A stretch of DNA of 7,451 nt, from assembly GCA_003695135.1 (NCBI GenBank), contig RFIR01000385.1:1-7451 (forward strand). Reading direction: 5' to 3'. Below are positions 1 to 4,203 of the stretch, in pieces. Positions within the stretch are counted from its first letter, which is position 1, and every line of letters begins with the position of its first letter. The notes under the pieces were generated by a model. That model was not told where the DNA came from. It saw nothing but the letters and a program-made list of their open reading frames with translations, and searched no databases. A program made the position numbers and the translations under genes. Origin of the DNA: Alphaproteobacteria bacterium. Its GTDB lineage: Bacteria > Pseudomonadota > Alphaproteobacteria > Rhodobacterales > Rhodobacteraceae.

Positions 1-42
1 CCCGCCCGAGGTGGGCGCGGAAGCGCCCGCCTGTGGGGCGGG
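1..42. repeat. Long hairpin with GGAA tetraloop
   Basis: Positions 9-18 pair with 23-32 (ten pairs including one G-U) around a GGAA loop at 19-22, which is a GNRA-type loop when read on the plus strand. The stem continues through a small internal loop into 1-7 paired with 36-42. On the minus strand the loop is TTCC. There is no T-run on either side, so it is not a classical intrinsic terminator. It may continue beyond the left edge. Confidence 0.6.
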
Positions 43-50
43 CGGGCGCT

Positions 51-70
51 GCCCGGGCTGACGCCCGGGC
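51..70. repeat. Perfect 8-bp hairpin, two GCCCGGGC palindromes
   Basis: The self-complementary octamer GCCCGGGC occurs at 51-58 and again at 63-70, separated by TGAC. The copies can pair as an 8-bp stem with a 4-base loop, and each is also a palindrome in duplex DNA. No function can be assigned from sequence alone. Confidence 0.65.
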
Positions 71-170
71 GGGGCAGGTTCCTGTCATTGAGCCTTGGTC
101 TTCGATCAGATTTACCGCCCGGAGAGCGAAGCGAACCGGGCATGCGCCCACCCGGGCGGTCGCCTGCCCC
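71..170. repeat. Nested inverted repeats (8-bp outer, 9-bp inner)
   Basis: GGGGCAGG (71-78) is the exact reverse complement of 163-170. Directly inside its 3' arm, 152-160 is the exact reverse complement of ACCGCCCGG at 114-122. Part of the inner arm (117-122) can pair instead with 136-141, so two alternative folds exist. Nested stems at this spacing suggest a folded transcript, but GC-rich DNA makes chance pairing more likely. Confidence 0.45.
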
Positions 171-172
171 TG

Positions 173-207
173 CGTCGGGAACAGGTGCTCGAACCGGGGA
201 CCCGACG
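173..207 (-). repeat. Hairpin downstream of the scaffold gene
   Basis: CGTCGGG (173-179) and CCCGACG (201-207) are perfect 7-bp inverted repeats, extendable by two G-U pairs, with a short GGT/ACC stem (184-186, 193-195) inside. Read on the minus strand, the hairpin begins 23 bases after the stop codon of the scaffold gene. That is where a transcript-end structure would lie. It has no following T-run, so it may protect a 3' end or act with Rho rather than terminate by itself. Confidence 0.4.
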
Positions 208-230
208 TGCTGCGGAACGGTTGCCCAGAT

Positions 231-683
231 TCAGGCCGAGACGCTGGCCTCGATCTGGGCGAAGGCCGCCAGGGTGGCGTCGAGCGCCAGCAGGATCGAG
301 GCATGGCGGTTCTTGTAGTCCCGCGCCGGCAGCAGCACCTCGTATTCGCCGAAGGGCGCGTCGGGCACCGGGCCGTTCTTCTTGAGCATGTCGTGAAGCT
401 GGTCGCGCAGCTTCTGCACATCGGCACGGGTCAGCCCGATGACATGGGCGCCGAAGATCGCCGCCGAGGCCTGGCCCAGCGCGCAGGCCTTCACGTCCTG
501 GCCGAATTCGGCGATGCGTCCGTCCTTCAGGGTCAGATCGACGGTCACCGTCGAGCCGCAGAGCGGCGAGCGCTTCATGGCGCTGGCCTGGGGGTTGTCG
601 AGCCGGGTGCGATGCGGAATGTCGGCCGCCAGCGCCAGAATGCGCTGCGAATAAAGCTTGATCAGATCGCCGTCGCCGCTCAC
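231..683 (-). CDS. NifU/IscU-like iron-sulfur scaffold family protein
   Basis: This cytoplasmic protein of 150 residues resembles the N-terminal (IscU) domain that assembles Fe-S clusters. It aligns with IscU through PLCGSTVTVDL (C42), the KACALGQASAA segment (C67) and a C-terminal NRHAS segment (H127). E. coli IscU uses C37, D39, C63, H105 and C106. Here both first cysteines and the histidine are kept, but D39 corresponds to S44 and C106 to A128. No NifU-type C-terminal domain is present. The GTG start at 681-683 is chosen because AAAGG lies 7 bases upstream and the frame further upstream only runs antisense through hisI. The gene is divergent from hisI with a 69-base spacer. The family is clear, but with two cluster-site residues missing its role as a true scaffold is an inference. 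It could be a carrier or a related protein of other function. Confidence 0.85.
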   Translation of the reverse strand: MSGDGDLIKLYSQRILALAADIPHRTRLDNPQASAMKRSPLCGSTVTVDLTLKDGRIAEFGQDVKACALGQASAAIFGAHVIGLTRADVQKLRDQLHDMLKKNGPVPDAPFGEYEVLLPARDYKNRHASILLALDATLAAFAQIEASVSA

Positions 684-752
684 CGCCGCACCTTTCCCAA
701 AGCCCGTGCCTGTCCTAGATAGGCGCCTGTCGCGCCGGAGGAAAGAGCCCAG
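684..752. promoter_or_regulatory. Divergent intergenic region with 7-bp direct repeat
   Basis: These 69 bases must carry the promoters of both the scaffold gene (minus) and hisI (plus), unless transcripts enter from elsewhere. GCCTGTC occurs twice in the same orientation, at 708-714 and 725-731 (starts 17 bases apart). The 8-bp palindrome AGGCGCCT lies at 721-728. TAGATA (716-721) could be a weak -10 for hisI with TTTCCC (693-698) 17 bases upstream. Neither strand shows a strong sigma-70 promoter. The direct repeat may be a regulator site, but I recognise no known box. Confidence 0.35.
691..695 (-). promoter_or_regulatory. Ribosome binding site for GTG start
   Basis: On the minus strand AAAGG lies 7 bases before the GTG at 681-683. 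It is the only Shine-Dalgarno-like sequence that places the start just before the conserved N-terminal part of the family, which supports GTG initiation. Confidence 0.55.
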
Positions 753-1112
753 ATGACCGCATTCGATCCCGAAAGCCTGACCTATACCGCCGAGGGGCTG
801 ATTCCCGCCATTGCCCAGTCCGGGAGCGGCGAGGTGCTGATGCTGGCCTGGATGACCGCCGAAACCGTGGCCGAGACGCTGCGGACGGGGCGGGTCACCT
901 ACTGGTCGCGCTCGCGCAAGGCGGTCTGGCGCAAGGGCGAGAGTTCCGGCCATGTCCAGCGCCTGATCGAGATGCGCGTCGATTGCGATCGCGACTGCCT
1001 GCTCGTGATCGTCGATCAGACCGGCCCGGCCTGCCATACGGGCCGGCGCAGCTGCTTTTACACCGCGGTGCGCGAGGGGCAGGAGGTGGAGATCCTGGCC
1101 CCGGAGATGTGA
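753..1112 (+). CDS. hisI: Phosphoribosyl-AMP cyclohydrolase
   Basis: HisI opens the purine ring of phosphoribosyl-AMP to give ProFAR, the third step of histidine biosynthesis, in the cytoplasm. The 119-residue protein covers the cyclohydrolase domain only. No HisE pyrophosphohydrolase domain is fused, unlike E. coli HisIE. Visible family motifs are the WSRSR segment (51-55), GESSGH (62-67), and the metal-binding cluster with C78, D79, D81 and C82, followed by ACHTG (C94, H95) and SCF (C101). These supply the zinc cysteines and the magnesium aspartates of the family. The ATG start is preceded by GGAGG at 737-741, a slightly long spacing of 11 bases. hisI stands alone here: no other his gene is in the window, the left neighbour is divergent and the right neighbour converges on it. 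Confidence 0.97.
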   Translation: MTAFDPESLTYTAEGLIPAIAQSGSGEVLMLAWMTAETVAETLRTGRVTYWSRSRKAVWRKGESSGHVQRLIEMRVDCDRDCLLVIVDQTGPACHTGRRSCFYTAVREGQEVEILAPEM

Positions 1113-1158
1113 TCTGCTGAACGGCGGTGCGCGGGTGGCGGCTTCGGGAGCCTGCGGC

Positions 1159-1182
1159 GCGAGTATTTGGACCAAGAAGAAG
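1159..1182. repeat. Rhodobacterales-type intergenic element
   Basis: The core GAGTATTTGGACCAAGAAG (1161-1179) stands out as AT-rich between the convergent genes hisI and gluQRS. From memory, sequences of the form GGGAGTATTT followed by an A- and G-rich AAGA(A/T)GAAG tail recur between genes in many Rhodobacter and Paracoccus genomes, usually next to a GC-rich hairpin. Here a small GGCT/AGCC hairpin (1140-1143, 1149-1152) precedes it. Only one copy is visible in this window, so repetition cannot be shown from the sequence itself. Confidence 0.5.
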
Positions 1183-1203
1183 CCACGCCTTCACAAGGGC
1201 TTC
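1172..1203 (-). terminator. Terminator-like hairpin after gluQRS
   Basis: Read on the minus strand, GAAGCC (1203-1198) pairs with GGCTTC (1184-1179) and is followed at once by TTCTTGG. The loop of 13 bases can form an inner CCTT/AAGG pairing. The hairpin starts 13 bases past the gluQRS stop codon. The T-run is interrupted, so its strength is uncertain. On the plus strand the hairpin is followed by GC-rich sequence, which argues against it terminating hisI. Confidence 0.4.
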
Positions 1204-1215
1204 GGCGCGCCCGCG

Positions 1216-2082
1216 TCACAGCCCGACCATGGCCCTGATGTCCTCGGGCCGCGCACCCTCGGCGCGGTATTTCGCAATTGCGCGGGCATCGTCGCGCTTG
1301 GCCAGACGCCGGCCGGCCTCGTCCCGGATCAGCCGGTGGTGGTGATAGCGCGGGGTGGGCAGGCCGAGAAGCCGCTGCAGCAGGACATGGATGGCTGTGG
1401 CCGAGAAGAGATCGCGCCCGCGCACCACATCGGTAATGTCCTGTTCGGCATCGTCGATCACCACGGCGAGGTGGTAGGAACTGCCCATGCCGCGCCGCGC
1501 CAGCACCACATCGCCGATCTCGCGGGGCAGGGCGGCGGGGTCGATGGCGATGGTGCCGCTCTCGCCATCGGGGCCGGCGCCGGTCTCGGTGAAGGCCAGA
1601 CCGGTTCCGCCAATCGCCGCCACCGCCCGCGCCATGTCGAGCCGCAGCACCGCATCCGCGGGCAGGGTCGCGCCCGGTCGCGGCCGGCCCGCCTGCCGGC
1701 AGGTGCCGGGATAGACCGGCCCGTCCGGCCCGTGCCGGGACACACCTTCCTGCGGGGCGGACAGCGCGGTCTCGATGTCGCGGCGGGTGCAGCCGCAGAT
1801 GAAGAGCAGCCCCTCGGCCCACAACCGCTCCAGCGCCGCGCGATAGGCGGGCAGCCTTGCCGATTGCCGCATCACCGGCTCGGGCCAGTCGAGCCCCAGC
1901 CAGCGCAGATCGTCGAAGATCCGCGCCTCCCATTCGGCGCGCGCCCGGCTGCGGTCGATATCCTCGATCCTGAGCAGGAATTCGCCGCCCGCCGCGTGCG
2001 CCAGCTCCCACGCCGTCAATGCCGAGAAGGCATGACCCAGATGCAGCGGCCCCGTCGGCGAAGGCGCGAAGCGCGTGCGCAT
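1216..2082 (-). CDS. gluQRS: Glutamyl-Q tRNA(Asp) synthetase
   Basis: GluQRS activates glutamate with ATP and attaches it to the queuosine base at position 34 of tRNA-Asp. It is a shortened paralogue of glutamyl-tRNA synthetase without the anticodon-binding domain. The 288 residues fit this family and are far short of a full GltX. The protein begins directly with RFAPSPTGPLHLGH, whose HIGH-type motif is at 11-17. A zinc site follows with C96, C98, Y124 and C128. SSYHLAVVIDD (201-211) and RGRDL (221-225) continue the catalytic core, and the KMSKS equivalent is LAKRDDA (260-266). The ATG start matches the family's usual N-terminus. No good Shine-Dalgarno is visible, and only 22 bases separate it from the upstream methyltransferase stop, so co-transcription and perhaps translational coupling are likely. 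Its substrate needs queuosine made by Tgt/QueA, not seen here. Confidence 0.95.
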   Translation of the reverse strand: MRTRFAPSPTGPLHLGHAFSALTAWELAHAAGGEFLLRIEDIDRSRARAEWEARIFDDLRWLGLDWPEPVMRQSARLPAYRAALERLWAEGLLFICGCTRRDIETALSAPQEGVSRHGPDGPVYPGTCRQAGRPRPGATLPADAVLRLDMARAVAAIGGTGLAFTETGAGPDGESGTIAIDPAALPREIGDVVLARRGMGSSYHLAVVIDDAEQDITDVVRGRDLFSATAIHVLLQRLLGLPTPRYHHHRLIRDEAGRRLAKRDDARAIAKYRAEGARPEDIRAMVGL

Positions 2083-2104
2083 ATGGCCGCGAACCCGCCC
2101 CGCC

Positions 2105-2722
2105 TCAGCTCTTGCGCAGCACGTAGACGGTCGACTCCAGGCCGATTCCGGGCAGATGCGGGCCGTGCTCGCGGAACATCAGCTGCGCCGCGCCGGTATC
2201 GACATGCTCGCGGATGCGGCCCTCGAATGTCGGGTCCTCCAGCGCGTGATCGTTGAGCGAGAAGGTGAAGCAGCCGCCCGGAGGCAGCGCGGCCATCACC
2301 GCGTCGATCAGCGAGGCCGGCGCATGGCCGGGCGACATCACCCCCACCGCCGCGGCGTTGGTATAGGCGCCGGCCTCGAAGGGCACGCTCGCCCCGGCCT
2401 CGGCCAGCCAGAGCCGGCGATAGACGCCGCGCGCACGGGCCTTTTCCAGCATCTCCTCGGTCAGATCGCAGCCGTCGATGCAGGTGAAGCCGGCGGCGCG
2501 GAAGGCCAGCCCGGACAGACCCGTGCCGCAGCCCAGATCGATCAGCGGATCGGCCAGATCGGCCACCGCGCCGGCCAGCGCCTCGGCACAGCGCTTCGGC
2601 GTGACATAGCCGTTCTCGGCCACCTCCGCGTCATAGCTTTCGGCCCAGCGCCGGTAATAGTCGCGTGTGTCCTCCACATCCTCGAGACCGTAGACATCGG
2701 TCAGGAACTTCTTTTCCGCCAT
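2105..2722 (-). CDS. Class I SAM-dependent methyltransferase (METTL27-like)
   Basis: This is a 205-residue cytoplasmic methyltransferase of unknown substrate. The N-terminal region contains DTRDYYRRWAESYDAEV (18-34), the pattern seen in the METTL27/WBSCR27-like group. Motif I, DLGCGTG (62-68), binds SAM, and the acidic residue of motif II is D86 in DGCDLTEEML (83-92). LPPGG (146-150) is the post-core glycine turn, and a short conserved-looking end reads HGPHLPGIGLESTVYVLRK. I chose ATG at 2720-2722 because GGAGGGG lies 8 bases upstream. A longer TTG start at 2768-2770 would overlap the trmFO stop and lacks such a site. It lies 44 bases after trmFO and 22 before gluQRS, both tRNA modification genes, so an RNA-related substrate is possible, but nothing in the protein itself proves it. 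A small-molecule methyltransferase is equally compatible. Confidence 0.9.
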   Translation of the reverse strand: MAEKKFLTDVYGLEDVEDTRDYYRRWAESYDAEVAENGYVTPKRCAEALAGAVADLADPLIDLGCGTGLSGLAFRAAGFTCIDGCDLTEEMLEKARARGVYRRLWLAEAGASVPFEAGAYTNAAAVGVMSPGHAPASLIDAVMAALPPGGCFTFSLNDHALEDPTFEGRIREHVDTGAAQLMFREHGPHLPGIGLESTVYVLRKS

Positions 2723-2730
2723 TCTTCTCT

Positions 2731-2737
2731 CCCCTCC
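2731..2737 (-). promoter_or_regulatory. Strong ribosome binding site deciding methyltransferase start
   Basis: GGAGGGG on the minus strand lies 8 bases before the ATG at 2720-2722. It fixes the start there instead of at the in-frame TTG 16 codons upstream. Confidence 0.75.
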
Positions 2738-2742
2738 GGCCA

Positions 2743-2770
2743 AGTCTAACCCGGCCCGGCAGGGTGTCAA
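2743..2770 (-). promoter_or_regulatory. Candidate sigma-70 promoter of methyltransferase-gluQRS
   Basis: On the minus strand an exact TTGACA (2770-2765) is followed after 16 bases by TAGACT (2748-2743), four of six matches to the -10 consensus. The -35 box contains the TGA stop codon of trmFO. Initiation about 7 bases after the -10 would fall within or next to the GGAGGGG Shine-Dalgarno, giving a leader of only about 13-15 bases. The exact -35 hexamer is notable in such GC-rich DNA, but this short leader lowers confidence. Confidence 0.4.
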
Positions 2771-4134
2771 ATCGCCGGGGAAAGCGCGGTCTGCGCGAGC
2801 CAGCCCTGCCAGTCGGCCTTGGCGCGTTCGGTATAGAGACGCGCCCGGTCGCGCTTGCCGCGACGGCCGCCGCGCGCGCCTTCAAGCGGCGGGAACAGGC
2901 CGAAATTCACGTTCATCGGCTGAAAGGTCTTCGCCTCGGCCCCGCCGGTGATGTGGGCGAGCAGCGCGCCGATGGCGGTGGTGGCGGGCGGCGGGTCGAG
3001 CGGCCGGCCCAGCCGCTCGGCCACCGCCATGCGGCCGGCAAGAAGCCCCATAGCGGCGCTTTCGACATAGCCCTCCACCCCGGTGATCTGGCCGGCAAAG
3101 CGCAGCCGCGGCCGGGCCTTCAGCCGCATCTGTTTGTCCAGGAGACGGGGCGAGTTGAGGAAGGTGTTGCGGTGGATGCCGCCCAGCCGGGCGAAGCGCG
3201 CGTTCTCAAGCCCGGGAATCATCCTGAAAACATCTACTTGCGCGCCATACTTCATCTTGGTCTGAAAGCCGACGATGTTGTAGAGCGTGCCCAGCGCATT
3301 GTCGCGGCGAAGCTGCAGCACCGCATGGGGCCTGACATCGGGCGCGTGCGGATTGGTCAGCCCCACTGGCTTCATCGGGCCATAACGCAGCGTCTCGCGC
3401 CCGCGCGCGGCCATCACCTCGATCGGCAGGCAGCCCTCGAAATAGGGCGTGTCGGTCTCGCCGTCATGGAACTCGGTGGTCTCGGCGGCCAGCAGCGCGT
3501 CGATGAAGGCCTCGTATTGCGCGCGGTCGAGCGGGCAGTTGATATAGGCGCGGCGTTCTTCCTCGGTCTCGCCCTTGTCGTAGCGCGACTGGAACCAGGC
3601 ACGCGTCAGGTCGATGCTGTCGAAATGGACGATCGGCGCGATGGCGTCGAAAAAGGCGAGGCTGTCCTCGCCGGTCAGGCGGCGGATGGCCTCGGCCAGC
3701 GCCGGCGAGGTCAGCGGCCCGGTGGCGATGATGACCGAGGACCAGTCTTCGGGCGGCAGGCCGGAAATCTCGCCCCGCTCGACGGTTACCAGCGGATGTT
3801 GAGACAGTTTCGCGGTCACGGCGGCCGAGAATCCCTCCCGGTCCACCGCCAGCGCCCCGCCCGCCGGCAGCCGGTGCGCATCGCCCGCCGCGATGATCAG
3901 CCCGCCGGCCTGGCGCATCTCCCAGTGCAGCAGGCCCACCGCATTGGCCTCGTCATCATCGGAGCGGAAGGAGTTGGAACAGACCAGTTCCGCCAGCCCG
4001 TCCGTCTTGTGGGCGAAGGTTGCCACCTGCGGGCGCATCTCGTGGATGATGACGGGCAGGCCGGCCGCGGCGATCTGCCAGGCGGCCTCCGATCCGGCCA
4101 GCCCGCCGCCGATGACATGGATGGGTTCGTGCAT
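2767..4134 (-). CDS. trmFO: Folate/FAD-dependent tRNA (uracil-54-C5) methyltransferase
   Basis: TrmFO makes ribothymidine at position 54 in the tRNA T-loop. It takes the carbon from methylenetetrahydrofolate and uses reduced FAD, instead of SAM as TrmA does. The 455 residues fit the family. The N-terminal FAD fold has HVIGGGLAGSEAA (6-18). The two functionally important cysteines of the family are present: C52 in ELVCSNSFRS and C235 in YFEGCLPIEVMAARG. The region KPVGLTNP (255-262) and the second FAD-contact block, GQITGVEGYVESAAMGLLAG (348-367), are intact, as is FGLFPPL (411-417). The ATG start gives the usual short lead into the FAD motif, though the Shine-Dalgarno is weak (AAGG about 8 bases upstream). 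It lies 69 bases after gyrA on the same strand with no clear promoter of its own, so read-through from gyrA is likely. The name gid is an older synonym. Confidence 0.97.
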   Translation of the reverse strand: MHEPIHVIGGGLAGSEAAWQIAAAGLPVIIHEMRPQVATFAHKTDGLAELVCSNSFRSDDDEANAVGLLHWEMRQAGGLIIAAGDAHRLPAGGALAVDREGFSAAVTAKLSQHPLVTVERGEISGLPPEDWSSVIIATGPLTSPALAEAIRRLTGEDSLAFFDAIAPIVHFDSIDLTRAWFQSRYDKGETEEERRAYINCPLDRAQYEAFIDALLAAETTEFHDGETDTPYFEGCLPIEVMAARGRETLRYGPMKPVGLTNPHAPDVRPHAVLQLRRDNALGTLYNIVGFQTKMKYGAQVDVFRMIPGLENARFARLGGIHRNTFLNSPRLLDKQMRLKARPRLRFAGQITGVEGYVESAAMGLLAGRMAVAERLGRPLDPPPATTAIGALLAHITGGAEAKTFQPMNVNFGLFPPLEGARGGRRGKRDRARLYTERAKADWQGWLAQTALSPAI

Positions 4135-4203
4135 GGCGCAGCCTTTAGCCCGGAGCGACGGGTGCCCGCAAGCCGCCGGGCGGGATCGAAGCGTTCCGGC
4201 GCC
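4135..4203 (-). other. gyrA-trmFO intergenic spacer
   Basis: These 69 GC-rich bases contain a modest hairpin: GCCCG (4164-4168) can pair with CGGGC (4177-4181), or CCCGC (4165-4169) with GCGGG (4180-4184). No T-run follows on the minus strand, so I do not call a terminator. No promoter is convincing either. Co-transcription of gyrA and trmFO is the simplest reading. Confidence 0.4.

Larger units (their letters stand above)
1..230. other. Non-coding, highly structured GC-rich segment
   Basis: I can support no gene here. The open frames crossing it have no recognisable protein sequence and run on as antisense of the scaffold gene to the right. The segment holds a series of perfect inverted repeats: 1-7 with 36-42, 9-18 with 23-32, 51-58 with 63-70, 71-78 with 163-170, 114-122 with 152-160, and 173-179 with 201-207. 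Positions 79-113 are much less GC-rich than their surroundings (15 of 35 bases are G or C). It lies just past the stop codon of the minus-strand scaffold gene, so part of it may be a 3' UTR or termination region. A structured small RNA on either strand is the alternative. I recognise no Rfam family; the SRP RNA signature is absent and a 6S layout does not fit well. Confidence 0.6.

Noticed and set aside
181..207. CTCGAACCGGGG resembles the T-arm of a tRNA.
   Set aside because: The bases on either side of the loop do not pair as a T-stem, and no anticodon arm or acceptor stem can be built around it.
33..722. A plus-strand open frame across the structured segment and opposite the scaffold gene.
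   Set aside because: Most of it is antisense to the scaffold gene, and the rest runs through inverted repeats without any protein-like sequence.
684..1175. A 5' extension of the scaffold gene's frame across hisI.
   Set aside because: The extension is antisense to hisI and has no family similarity. The GTG at 681-683 with AAAGG upstream fits the size of the family.
1135..2256. A plus-strand frame open for about 370 codons opposite gluQRS.
   Set aside because: It mirrors gluQRS codons and has low-complexity Arg/Ala/Gly/Pro composition with no family motif. The hairpin and repeat at its start are intergenic.
2723..2770. An alternative TTG start for the methyltransferase overlapping the trmFO stop as TTGA.
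   Set aside because: No Shine-Dalgarno precedes it, while GGAGGGG stands 8 bases before the ATG at 2720-2722. The added residues look unlike the family's start.
4135..4175. TTGCGG-17-CTAAAG before trmFO as a promoter.
   Set aside because: The -10 matches only two of six bases, and initiation would fall almost on the start codon.
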